Positions 9,029 through 17,353 are shown, numbered from the stretch's first letter. The stretch: 33,658 nt of DNA from Moraxella lacunata (GCF_002027545.1 NZ_MXAN01000051.1:18257-51914), one strand, 5' to 3'. Notes: generated from the letters alone by a model not told the origin. A program made the numbers and translations.

Positions 9029-9721
9029 CTAATTGCGCAGAAATAAAGCCTTATCTGCTTTGATCAAATCATTGGGACTGTCAATATCCAATGAATCTTG
9101 TTCATTCATTTCATACAAGCAAATGGGTTTGTTAAAAAAACGCTGATGATGTTTTAAAGTATCAACATCATTCCAATAAATCGCACCATTGGGGGCGTAG
9201 GCTTTGGGCAGTTGTTGGCGTGGGGCTTCCAAATCGGTTAATAAATGAACAGGTTCATAATCCTGCTCGGTTTTGACCAGACATTTGTAAGGGTGCTGTT
9301 CCAAACCACACGCAGAAATCACACAACCTGAAAACTGTTGTTGCTCAAACAATGCCCAACTTTCCTGAATGTGTTTGCCAGTACGCAAAGGGCTGGTCGG
9401 TTGCAATAGGCACACAACACCACCGCTCACATTATACACCTGTTTGAGCGTATCTAGAGCATGAATCACGCCAGAAATGGAACTGGCGGTATCATTTGCC
9501 AATTCATCAGGGCGTTTGATGATGAGTACATCGGGGTATTTTTGGGCTTCTTGAACGATAAGTTCGCCGTCTGTGGACACCACAATATGCGTGAAAACTC
9601 CACTTTCTATGGCACTTTGAATTGCTCGTCCAAGCAGGCTGATACCACCGACTGGCTGTAAGTTTTTTAATGGTATGCCTTTTGAGTTTTGCCGAGCTAA
9701 AATAATGGCTATTTTGTTCAT
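9029..9721 (-). CDS. neuA: N-acylneuraminate cytidylyltransferase (CMP-sialic acid synthetase)
   Basis: Activates Neu5Ac with CTP to CMP-Neu5Ac, the donor for both sialyltransferases here. It has 230 residues, similar in length and order to meningococcal SiaB. The nucleotide-binding loop LARQNSKGIPLKN (8-20), GISLLGRAI, VVSTDG, RPDELANDTASSISGVIHAL, LLQPTSPLRTG, APRQQLPKAYAPNGAIY and DIDSPNDL are all visible. Its start overlaps the end of the acyltransferase gene by four bases (9718-9721), so it was probably coupled to that gene. The broken acyltransferase upstream may therefore reduce its translation. Confidence 0.97.
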   Translation of the reverse strand: MNKIAIILARQNSKGIPLKNLQPVGGISLLGRAIQSAIESGVFTHIVVSTDGELIVQEAQKYPDVLIIKRPDELANDTASSISGVIHALDTLKQVYNVSGGVVCLLQPTSPLRTGKHIQESWALFEQQQFSGCVISACGLEQHPYKCLVKTEQDYEPVHLLTDLEAPRQQLPKAYAPNGAIYWNDVDTLKHHQRFFNKPICLYEMNEQDSLDIDSPNDLIKADKALFLRN

Positions 9722-11595
9722 TTTATTGACTCCTTTAAATATTTAGAGTGAATCAAAACTCTGCCGTCATCAATAAATCTCTTAGCAACGTACCTTGCTC
9801 CATAATTGTTAAGATGCGACACATCTGCCAATACAGGCTTATTATCCACAAAATAGCTCTCTGGGATATAGCTCGTTACATCAACCCACATAACCTGCGG
9901 TTTGCTTTTTACAATTTCTTTAATAACATCGGTTTGCTCTCTTACTTGTGCTGTTTTTTCATATTCCAAAGAAGCAAAACCAAAATTAAGATTTTTATTG
10001 GCTAATACATATTGTCTATATGGAGATGTCCTAATTGTATTACTAGTATTTGTAACAATAACAGTTTTGTTTTCTTTCACCAATTTATCTAATGTGTATT
10101 TAAACTTTTCAATAAATTTAGGGTCATCTATGGTTTGTCTATCCCCCCAATGATTAGACAATACAATTACTGAATAATTATAATAAGTTTTTTCAATAAT
10201 TTCATTTCTTTTTTTACAAAACTCATAATTACTTCTGTATGATAATGGCTCATGATTAAAAACAAATGTACAACCATCTCCTGAGGTTACCATTGCTGAC
10301 CAACCCTCTTTTTTTCCCACAATATCAACAAAAGCATTTAAATGACCCGTATAAGAGTCGCCAACAAACAAAACCTTAGTGGGCTTGCTTGCATCTCCTT
10401 TAATACAATTATTTTCCAATGTATCGTGGCAGATTTTAGTTGGGTATATAAAATCATCTGCCATTATCATATCCTTTTTATTTTTAGAAAATCCATAAAA
10501 ACCCAAAATAACAGCCAATGGTATCAAATAAAATAAAAATAAATTTTTATAAAAACTCATTTTATTTTTCCTAATAGGCTGTTCTATGAAATAATATGTT
10601 AAAACCGATAGAAAAAACATGGTTATTACGGCAATAAAAACCCACATTGCTGGCAACTCATGCCCACCGTAAACATACCTCATTAAAGCTAATACAACCC
10701 AATGCCACAAATACAAAGAATACGAAATCTGACCTATCCATACTATTGGTTTTAATGAGAATAATTTACTGACAATATTTGTTTTTTGATTGCCATATAT
10801 AAGACCTGCAACTGCAATACAAGGAATTAATGCAGAAAAACCAGGGAATAATGGCGTTTCTTTATTGAAAAATATAAGACTTATTATAACAATAAATAAT
10901 GAAATAATCGCCAAACTCTGATTATTGTTTGCTAAATTTTTATTATATATAATGATTGCCAAAATAGAACCTACCAGCAACTCGGTTGCTCTTGCATGGA
11001 ATAAATAATAATGATTCCAAGAAAAAGATACAAATGTAGTAAAGACTAACAGCATTAGTCCTAATAATATCAAAATTTGAACAATATATTTTTTACATAA
11101 AATAGATTTACATAAAACCTAAAGTATCACTGGAAAAATAAAATAAAATTGCTCCTCAATTGACAATGACCATATATGTAGCAATGGCTTCTCATGATTG
11201 CTAATGTCAAAATATCCTGATTGGCGAGCAAAATAGAAATTCGCCATAAAAGCCGTGGAAGCAATCGCGGATTTTAACAATCCCAAATAATCTTGCTTTA
11301 AAAATATATACCAACCAAAACACAAACCAACAATCATTACAAAGAAAAATACAGGCAAAATTCTTCTTATTCTGCGTATATAAAAATTTTGAAACGAGAA
11401 TTTGCCTTCGTTTATTTCCCTATAAATAATTGATGTAATCAAAAAACCAGAGATGACAAAAAATATATCAACACCAAGAAATCCCCCTGATAGCCAATTT
11501 TCATTGATGTGAAATGCCACAACAGACAATACAGCCAAGGCTCTAAGTCCGTCAATATCAGGACGGTATATCATCTGATGTAAGGTTTTGCTCAT
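9718..11595 (-). pseudogene. acyltransferase-3/SGNH O-acetyltransferase interrupted by an in-frame amber codon
   Basis: Two adjacent open frames (11595-11119 and 11118-9718) lie in the same frame and form one OafA/YrhL-type protein of about 625 codons. A single TAG at 11119-11121 (codon 159) separates them. The first part carries YRPDIDGLRALAVL, GGFLGVDIFFVISGF and HIWSLSIEEQFY, the acyltransferase-3 signature. The second carries the remaining membrane helices (HARATELLVGSI) and a C-terminal periplasmic SGNH domain with GDSYTGH and the DVSHLN catalytic pair. The intact family O-acetylates surface polysaccharides. ATG at 11595 follows AGGAAA and is preferred to the GTG at 11610. A TGG-to-TAG change would explain the break, since this site in relatives is often Trp or Leu. 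Read-through, a sequencing error or a restart at TTG 11073 are alternatives. Confidence 0.87.
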
Positions 11596-11613
11596 GACTT
11601 TTCCTATCACATT

Positions 11614-12738
11614 CTACAAATCCACAAAACTTTTTTGTAAATCCATTTGCCAAACATCAGATTGCGTGATGAATTTGGCGAACAACTCCACGCTATTCCC
11701 CTCGCCAAAACTGGTATCAGGTGATAAGGCGGGTAATGTATTGATTTGGTTTATGGCGTTTAAAATCGCTTGGCTTTGGTAATCGGTATTGATGATACTT
11801 TGGGCAAACAGGCGTTTGTTTTGGCGTGTGCCAACATTGACGGTAGGTACGCCATAAAATGGGGCTTCACGAATGCCTGCACTGGAATTGCCAATGATAA
11901 ATTCGGCATTTTTTAACAATACCAAAAATGCCTCAAAACGCACAGACGGAAAACAGCGAAATTGCGGATGATTTTTTAGTGTGTAAATTTCATGCAAAAT
12001 GGCTTCTGTGCCAGTGTCATTATTGGGATAAATCACCACATAATTTTTACCACTTTGTTTGAGTGCGTCAAAATAGTGTTTGGCGTGTTGTGCCATGCTG
12101 TCGGCTTCGGTGGTTACAGGGTGAAACAATGAAACAGAATATTCTTTAAAATCAATATCATAATGTGATTTTACTTCATCTAAATTGGGCAGATTTTGGG
12201 AATTCATCACATCCAAATCAGGCGAACCGATGATGAAAATTTGCTCGTTTGGCTCACCCATTTGAATCAAGCGGTTTTTGGCGGTATCGTTGGCAACCAA
12301 ATGAATGTGCGACAATTTGCTGACAGCATGGCGGATAGAATCATCAATCGTTCCCGATAGTTCACCACCTTCAATATGGCAAACCAAACGGTTACTCAAT
12401 GCTCCAACAGTCGCCCCAGCTAATGCTTCCAAGCGGTCGCCATGAATAACAATCATGTTTGGTTCTACTTCATCAACCAAGCGTGAAAGTAGAGTAACAG
12501 TATTGCCAAAAACGGCACTCATGGGTTCGCCCGAAAATTGGTTAGCGGATAGGTAAGTGTGTTGGTAATTTTGACGCAAAACTTCCTTGTAGGTGCTACC
12601 ATAGGCTTTCATCATGTGCATACCTGTGATGATAAGATGTAGCTCAAAATCGGCATGTTGCTCCACATAGCTCATCAGCGGTTTTAATTTGCCAAAATCC
12701 GCTCGTGTACCTGTAATAAATAAAATCTTGCGTGTCAT
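11614..12738 (-). CDS. neuC: UDP-N-acetylglucosamine 2-epimerase (hydrolysing)
   Basis: Makes ManNAc and UDP from UDP-GlcNAc, the first committed step to Neu5Ac. It has 374 residues and tracks meningococcal SiaA/NeuC: ILFITGTRADFGKLKPL, ITGMHMMKAYGSTYKEV, IVIHGDRLEALAGATVGALSN, HIEGGELSGTIDDSIRHAVSKL and GNSSAGIREAPFYGVPTVNVGTRQ. It has the two Rossmann halves of the GT-B-like epimerase fold. It is coupled to the upstream sugar-phosphate transferase by a four-base overlap (12735-12738). The order neuC, neuA, neuB is that of meningococcal siaABC, but with extra genes inserted between them. Confidence 0.97.
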   Translation of the reverse strand: MTRKILFITGTRADFGKLKPLMSYVEQHADFELHLIITGMHMMKAYGSTYKEVLRQNYQHTYLSANQFSGEPMSAVFGNTVTLLSRLVDEVEPNMIVIHGDRLEALAGATVGALSNRLVCHIEGGELSGTIDDSIRHAVSKLSHIHLVANDTAKNRLIQMGEPNEQIFIIGSPDLDVMNSQNLPNLDEVKSHYDIDFKEYSVSLFHPVTTEADSMAQHAKHYFDALKQSGKNYVVIYPNNDTGTEAILHEIYTLKNHPQFRCFPSVRFEAFLVLLKNAEFIIGNSSAGIREAPFYGVPTVNVGTRQNKRLFAQSIINTDYQSQAILNAINQINTLPALSPDTSFGEGNSVELFAKFITQSDVWQMDLQKSFVDL

Positions 12739-14003
12739 CTTGCCCCAAACCCTGTCAAAATCGTCTGAATGGTTTTTACAATGATAAGTAAATCGAGTGC
12801 CAATGAAAAGTTTTTGATATAATAAAAATCGTATTCTAATTTTACTCGTGTTTCGTCTTCATCACTGGCATAGCCCTGCATGACCTGAGCCCACCCCGAC
12901 AAACCTGGGCGGACAATATGGCGATAACGATAAAACGGAATGCTTTCGTTAAATTGCTCTACAAAACTTAGCTGTTCAGGACGTGGCCCGATAAGACTCA
13001 TGTCGCCTTTTAGAATATTTAAAAACTGTGGCAACTCATCAATGCGAGTTTTGCGGATAAAATGCCCAAATTTAGTAATCCGCATATCGCCCACCACCGC
13101 CATTTTTGCTCCGTCCGACTCCGATGTGGGTATCATGCTTCTAAATTTATACATACGATAGGGCTTGCCCCCTTTACCGATACGAGTCTGCACAAAAAAC
13201 ACCGAACCGCCTGTTTTGCGACTCTCTATTTTTATCATGATTGCCGTAATCAGACAAATCAATGATACCACAGGAGCGGTCAAAATCACAATGGCAATAT
13301 CCATACAACGTTTTAATGCCATATAAAAAGGTGAAGGTAACAACGAACCAAAATTATTTTCGTGCAAATGCTGTATGGCAATCCGACCTGTCAAGGACTC
13401 TTTGACTTGTAGCACATGATACACAGGCACGCCAAGCAAGCTGATATTGGCAAGCTCTCGCTCCCAGTCGCCTGTCAATCTGTCATCAGAAAAATCCGCC
13501 ACCACCGAATCGCACAATAATGACACGTTGATTTTATTTTTATCAAGCTCTATCCAATTTACCCCACCGATATTAGGCAAGTCCACACACCGCCCTATCG
13601 GTACATAAGCAATACTCAAAAGCTGATGCGAGCGGACAAACCATTGCACCACAAAACAAAAAACAAAAATCAGTCCCCAACTTATCGTCAAATAATACAC
13701 CGAATAAGGCAAACGAAAAGCAAACAACACAAGCCCCACAATCGTCATCACGCCCAGCACCACAGGCAAGATAAGCGACATGGCACTTTGTACAGGCATT
13801 TTGGCAAAACGTTGCAAAAGCTGTAAAGACAACAACAACACAAAACTACTGGCAATCATGCTATTTTGTTGGGTATCCAAAAATACACCCTGTTCAAAAT
13901 ATTCCCAAAACAAAGCAAGGGCTGGCAACCCGCACACGAGTAACCAGCCCAATAGGGATTGGGTAATGAAATTATCTAAGACGTGCTTTTTCATCAAACC
14001 CAT
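12735..14003 (-). CDS. initiating polyprenyl-phosphate hexose-1-phosphate transferase
   Basis: 422 residues. The N-terminal half has four to five membrane segments and a soluble stretch (WcaJ/WbaP-like polyPGT architecture). The C-terminal ~195 residues form the bacterial sugar transferase domain: KRCMDIAIVILTAPVVSL re-entrant helix, FFVQTRIGKGGKPYRMYKFRSM, KTRIDELPQFLNILKGDMSLIGPRPE with the catalytic Asp-Glu, and RPGLSGWAQV. It transfers a sugar-1-phosphate from a UDP-sugar to undecaprenyl phosphate in the inner membrane, starting a lipid-linked glycan. The sugar cannot be read. ATG 14003 is listed; ATG 13994 is also possible. Its presence makes a lipid-linked, flippase-exported glycan far more likely than direct decoration of lipooligosaccharide alone. 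It lies 83 bases after the oligosaccharyltransferase gene. Confidence 0.93.
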   Translation of the reverse strand: MGLMKKHVLDNFITQSLLGWLLVCGLPALALFWEYFEQGVFLDTQQNSMIASSFVLLLSLQLLQRFAKMPVQSAMSLILPVVLGVMTIVGLVLFAFRLPYSVYYLTISWGLIFVFCFVVQWFVRSHQLLSIAYVPIGRCVDLPNIGGVNWIELDKNKINVSLLCDSVVADFSDDRLTGDWERELANISLLGVPVYHVLQVKESLTGRIAIQHLHENNFGSLLPSPFYMALKRCMDIAIVILTAPVVSLICLITAIMIKIESRKTGGSVFFVQTRIGKGGKPYRMYKFRSMIPTSESDGAKMAVVGDMRITKFGHFIRKTRIDELPQFLNILKGDMSLIGPRPEQLSFVEQFNESIPFYRYRHIVRPGLSGWAQVMQGYASDEDETRVKLEYDFYYIKNFSLALDLLIIVKTIQTILTGFGAR

Positions 14004-14086
14004 CCAATAGAACTGTTTTTATATTATAACCCTAAAAATAAGTTTGAGCAAACAACCTTAATATTTCTTACAACGATTTTTTAATG

Positions 14087-15883
14087 TTAATTGCCCACAC
14101 CAGTTTTATCAAAGTTTAAGTAACGCCACTCTTTAAAATTTTCATAAACCAAGGAGAAGTATTCTGGTTCATCTTTTGCTAGTTCTTGTAAGTTATATTG
14201 TGCTTGGTTGCAAGAGTCTTGGGTGTCAGGGGAGCGCAAACAACTAAATTTAAAGTAATCAAATGATTTTTCATACTGACCATCATAAGCTAAAATTTGA
14301 CCATAGGCTGCTAGATAGTATGGTGTGCCAAAATAATTAGCTGCCTTTCCAATAATTTCTAACTTGTTATGTATATCTTGATTTTCTATTGGAGTTTGAC
14401 TTGCTAGTATCAAACCATTATACATACTCAAACCAAAAATTGACGATTCTTTTGAGACCCTATGCTCATCAATTGGATTTAAATCCAATGAAACATATCT
14501 ATAAGGGTTTGAGTAATCATTTTTAGCAAACTGCCATATATAGTATTCCATTACTATAATGGACATCAGCAATACAGGGCAAAGAATAAACTTAGCCGCT
14601 CTTAATAACTCCTTGCTTGGGATATTTAGATGTTTTTGCTCTACCAAACCCAAAAAGAGTGCAAATAAAACCAAAAAACCAAAATACCACAGAGGAAATT
14701 CAACCCAAGAATACAAAACGGTAGCAACAACAAAAGCCAAAGCAACCGCACTTTGAGACGAATGTCTAGTATGAATGGCACGGATAATAACAAGCAGGAC
14801 AGGAAGCAAGCATAGCAGTCCAACCAAGCCCATTTCAGCCAATGTCATTGTCAAAAAGTTATGGGTATGCATGACATTTTCTGAAAACCCAAACATCTCC
14901 AAATAATGATAGCTTGCCTGCCTGTAATTACCATAGCCAACACCAAATAAGGGATTATCCCAAAATACCGTTAAAGCCTGTTTTGCAATATTAAGTCTAT
15001 TACCACCTTCAGTTAATCTACCAACACCACCCAAACTACCGCCATAGCCAGAAATTTGCATATAGCTAATAAACCAGCTGGATAAAATATAAAGGCTTAA
15101 AAAACAAATTGAATATTTGGAAAAATTCTCAACCTTTTTTTTGGCAATATTTGATTGAGCGAATATATACACAAAGAACACCGAAAAAGCTATTACAACG
15201 CCTGCACGACTCTTTGTTAAGGCCAAGCCTATCGTGATAACACAGAATATAATCCATAAGCCACATTTAACCAATCTATCATTGAAAGTATTTTGATGAT
15301 AGATTACGCCACATAGACAAAGACAGAATACATACGCTAAGTGATTAGGCTGCAATAGATTTGCAAAAAAACGGTTATTTCCAGCCGCATGCGTAATTTC
15401 AACTCCATTGATCATCCATTGATATCCAAATACTTGCATCAACTGAATGATAAAAGAGCCAAATGCAGTAATATATGCACCACAAAAGAATATGTTCAAA
15501 AACTTTTTCTTGTCAACAATATTACTGCCTGCTATGCCTGCCATCATGGCAATAATCAATGCTCCAACAATGAAAATCATACCGTCAGGAAATAACACAT
15601 CCATCAAGAAAATTTGGCAAATAATCCAACAAGCCAAAAACAACCAAGTGAAAACAGATAAACTAACCTTACTTAATGATGCTAATGCATAAAAACCTAA
15701 AAGACCAAATGCAATTAAAATAAATTTAAAAGAACCTGCTAAGAAATCGTAACCCACCACCACTGAATGAAATGGCGATAAAAAACTTATCATTACCATC
15801 ATCGAAAAGAAAGCAAGCCAAACATCAGGGCTGATATTCAATTCACTTCTTTTTTTTGATTTCTTTGTTACGAAAAAAGACAT
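14087..15883 (-). CDS. O-oligosaccharyltransferase (PglL/TfpO type, Wzy_C family)
   Basis: 598 residues with about 12 membrane segments and a periplasmic C-terminal tail of about 150 residues. NRFFANLLQPNHLAYV (QPNH at 178-181) is the hallmark of PglL-like O-linking enzymes. TKSRAG (Arg near 225) and HTHNFLTMTLAEMG (339-352) are the Wzy_C/O-antigen-ligase motifs. These enzymes transfer lipid-linked glycan to serine or threonine of pilin and other exported proteins. It sits 43 bases downstream of a pilin gene, as TfpO/PglL genes do in Acinetobacter and Pseudomonas. ATG 15883 is chosen for its AAAGAGAA site; ATG 15907 lacks one. A WaaL ligase or Wzy polymerase is possible but the QPNH motif and pilin linkage favour an oligosaccharyltransferase. 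Confidence 0.88.
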   Translation of the reverse strand: MSFFVTKKSKKRSELNISPDVWLAFFSMMVMISFLSPFHSVVVGYDFLAGSFKFILIAFGLLGFYALASLSKVSLSVFTWLFLACWIICQIFLMDVLFPDGMIFIVGALIIAMMAGIAGSNIVDKKKFLNIFFCGAYITAFGSFIIQLMQVFGYQWMINGVEITHAAGNNRFFANLLQPNHLAYVFCLCLCGVIYHQNTFNDRLVKCGLWIIFCVITIGLALTKSRAGVVIAFSVFFVYIFAQSNIAKKKVENFSKYSICFLSLYILSSWFISYMQISGYGGSLGGVGRLTEGGNRLNIAKQALTVFWDNPLFGVGYGNYRQASYHYLEMFGFSENVMHTHNFLTMTLAEMGLVGLLCLLPVLLVIIRAIHTRHSSQSAVALAFVVATVLYSWVEFPLWYFGFLVLFALFLGLVEQKHLNIPSKELLRAAKFILCPVLLMSIIVMEYYIWQFAKNDYSNPYRYVSLDLNPIDEHRVSKESSIFGLSMYNGLILASQTPIENQDIHNKLEIIGKAANYFGTPYYLAAYGQILAYDGQYEKSFDYFKFSCLRSPDTQDSCNQAQYNLQELAKDEPEYFSLVYENFKEWRYLNFDKTGVGN

Positions 15884-15926
15884 GGTATTCTCTTTGATTA
15901 AATACATTCAATATGGGATATAATAA

Positions 15927-16280
15927 CTATTGTACTAATCTGCATGGCGTTCCTGCAGGTATGTCACAAATAATTTGTTTGTTGCCATTTTTAGGTCTAG
16001 CATATAGCATGCTGGCTGATGAAGCTGTCCAATCAGCTGCGTTAGTCATGCTAAGACAAGCAGATGTTACAGGTGCTGGTACGGAAACGGATGGATAGGT
16101 GGGAGAGTATAAGGCATAAAAAACCGCATTGCCATATGCTTTTGCTTCACCCAAACAAGCATTTTCACTGGCACGTTCCGCCACAAGTTTATATGCAGGC
16201 AATGCAATAGCCACCAAAACACCAATAATAGCTACTACTATCATTAACTCAATCAGAGTAAAGCCTAATTGTTGCTTCAT
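15927..16280 (-). CDS. short type IV pilin-like protein
   Basis: 117-residue class IVa prepilin. After a six-residue leader (MKQQLG) comes [24 protein letters not shown], with the PilD cleavage glycine and Glu5. Four cysteines (42, 75, 105, 113) match the pattern of PilA next door (42, 71, 123, 130), and both share ACLGEAK at 41-47. It is about 25 residues shorter and lacks PilA's central variable part. Residues 59-74 are rich in Ser, Pro and Ala (SPTYPSVSVPAPVTS), the composition favoured by pilin O-glycosylation enzymes. GGAGA sits five bases before the ATG. It directly precedes the oligosaccharyltransferase and may be its dedicated substrate, a minor pilin or a ComP-like pilin. Confidence 0.9.
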   Translation of the reverse strand: MKQQLGFTLIELMIVVAIIGVLVAIALPAYKLVAERASENACLGEAKAYGNAVFYALYSPTYPSVSVPAPVTSACLSMTNAADWTASSASMLYARPKNGNKQIICDIPAGTPCRLVQ

Positions 16281-16310
16281 AGCATCTCCGATTCATCTAA
16301 AAGAATAAAA

Positions 16311-16335
16311 GAAAACCCCCTAAAAGGGGATTTTC
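16311..16335 (-). terminator. terminator or attenuator hairpin before the short pilin gene
   Basis: Inverted repeat of ten bases with one mismatch (16311-16320 and 16326-16335), with a C5/G4 core and a T-rich tract after it on the minus strand. It can end the pilA transcript, or attenuate read-through into the short pilin gene 30 bases on. Confidence 0.7.
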
Positions 16336-16381
16336 TCAATAATAAGTACTTTATAATAAGCCATCTATTATTGTAGTGGGT

Positions 16382-16503
16382 TCTGGTTCAAAAAGTATGC
16401 TATTAAGAAAACCGTTCATGGTGAGCCATGCCTGCCCATGACGGTTTTCCGACCCGCAGGCATGGCTCAGGGCGAACGGAAAACCTAGTTTGGCATACTT
16501 TTT
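16382..16503 (-). repeat. 122-bp REP/MITE-like element, copy A
   Basis: Matches 17191-17312 in inverted orientation over its full 122 bases with few differences. Its ends carry the inverted repeat AAAAAGTATGC. Inside are GGAAAACCGTT-like palindromes and GCTCAGGGCGAACGG. Its pilA-proximal edge overlaps the end of pilA and encodes the last five residues (KSMPN) and the stop codon. Confidence 0.85.
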
Positions 16504-16913
16504 ATACCACTACCTTGTAGTGAACAGGTACCTGATGCTGTTTCACATCTTACTGCTTTCCACTCACTTTTAGTACCACGAGTCGCTGGAGAGAAGAATA
16601 GATTGGAGTTAGCAATGAAAAGATTTCGCTGTGCAACTACACCTGTAATACTAGTGCCTTTTGTAGCTTCTGTACCTGCTGTATTCATAGGACCTGTTGC
16701 ACAAGCAGCTGGTGTGTACTCAGCGAATGCAGTACTAGTTGCGATGTCAGCTACACGAATACTTACCCAAGACTTTGCTTCGCCTAGACACGCAGTGTTA
16801 GCAGAACGCTGAGTGTAGTTTTGGTAAGTTGGTAGTGCGATGGCAGCTAGGATACCGATAATAGCGATAACAATCATCAATTCGATAAGGGTGAAACCTT
16901 TTTGAGCGTTCAT
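16485..16913 (-). CDS. pilA: major type IV pilin
   Basis: 142-residue prepilin. The leader MNAQKG is cut by PilD before [27 protein letters not shown], the assembly helix with Glu5. The globular part has cysteines at 42, 71, 123 and 130; the last pair would close a C-terminal disulfide loop. The middle (72-115) is Thr/Ala/Ser-rich. AAGGAG lies eight bases before the ATG. A sigma54 -24/-12 site is about 100 bases upstream, as in other Moraxella and Pseudomonas pilins. The C-terminal KSMPN and TAG come from a repeat element that has run into the gene's 3' end. The gene is bracketed by inverted copies of that element. Fibre-forming pilin is more likely than pseudopilin because of size and promoter. 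Confidence 0.95.
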   Translation of the reverse strand: MNAQKGFTLIELMIVIAIIGILAAIALPTYQNYTQRSANTACLGEAKSWVSIRVADIATSTAFAEYTPAACATGPMNTAGTEATKGTSITGVVAQRNLFIANSNLFFSPATRGTKSEWKAVRCETASGTCSLQGSGIKSMPN

Positions 16914-17009
16914 GGTGAACTCCTTCGTTCATTGGGGCAGGATTGCCCGAGTTGTTTAAGTTAAGCGATTAGCAAGTTCTTTTTATTTGCTAACCTGACA
17001 CTTATACTG

Positions 17010-17027
17010 TTGCATTGTCTGTGCCAA
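17010..17027 (-). promoter_or_regulatory. sigma54 (-24/-12) promoter of pilA
   Basis: On the minus strand TTGGCAC is followed after the canonical spacing by ATGCA (TGGCAC-N5-ATGCA, consensus TGGCAC-N5-TTGCA). The start would be near 16998, giving a leader of about 85 bases. PilR, encoded at 25302-27170, is the expected activator. Confidence 0.8.
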
Positions 17028-17091
17028 CTTTTTGGCAGATTTGGGCTGTTTTTGGCAAAAATATGCAAAATTGAGAAAATTTTAAGAATTT

Positions 17092-17108
17092 TGTCTAAAA
17101 AATAGACA
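17092..17108 (-). promoter_or_regulatory. candidate PilR upstream activating site
   Basis: Perfect inverted repeat TGTCTA-N5-TAGACA, roughly 95-110 bases upstream of the predicted pilA start. PilR of Pseudomonas binds TGTC-containing sites at similar distances. Assignment is inference from position and the TGTC core. Confidence 0.4.
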
Positions 17109-17190
17109 GATTTTTTGCTGTTTTTTAAAAATGTTTAAAATTTATACATATTTTTTTCTTTTTTGCCGAAAAAAATTTTGGTAGTAGTCT

Positions 17191-17312
17191 AAAAAGTATG
17201 CTAAACTAGGTTTTCCGTTCGCCCTGAGCTTGCCTGCGGGTGGCGGAAAACCGTTATGGTTCGACAAGCTCACCACGAACGGTTTTCCTTGTAGCATACT
17301 TTTTGAACCAGA
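17191..17312 (+). repeat. 122-bp REP/MITE-like element, copy B
   Basis: Inverted partner of 16382-16503. It begins AAAAAGTATGCTAAAC and ends AGCATACTTTTTGAACCAGA, so terminal inverted repeats are plain. The internal palindrome GGAAAACCGTT/AACGGTTTTCC encloses GGTTCGACAAGCTCACCACG, a sequence type commonly dispersed in proteobacterial genomes. The two copies enclose 687 bases holding pilA and its promoter. Confidence 0.85.
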
Positions 17313-17353
17313 GCCAAAATTTTAAATTTTGATGTCTGATGGGTAATTTTGGG

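Noticed and set aside
9718..11595. Two separate genes for the acyltransferase halves, or a frameshift
   Set aside because: The halves are in the same frame with one TAG between them, and neither half is a complete member of the family; a single nonsense codon is the simpler account.
3552..14003. Polysialic acid capsule locus, as known for meningococcal group B and reported for Moraxella nonliquefaciens
   Set aside because: The Neu5Ac genes fit, but no ABC exporter (ctrABCD/kps) or GT38 polysialyltransferase is present, and an initiating lipid transferase plus Wzx argues for a lipid-linked glycan. A capsule locus elsewhere cannot be excluded.
16382..17312. Piv-type site-specific pilin inversion system as in Moraxella bovis
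   Set aside because: No recombinase gene is present and the repeats look like dispersed REP/MITE elements, so only homologous or slippage-type exchange can be suggested.
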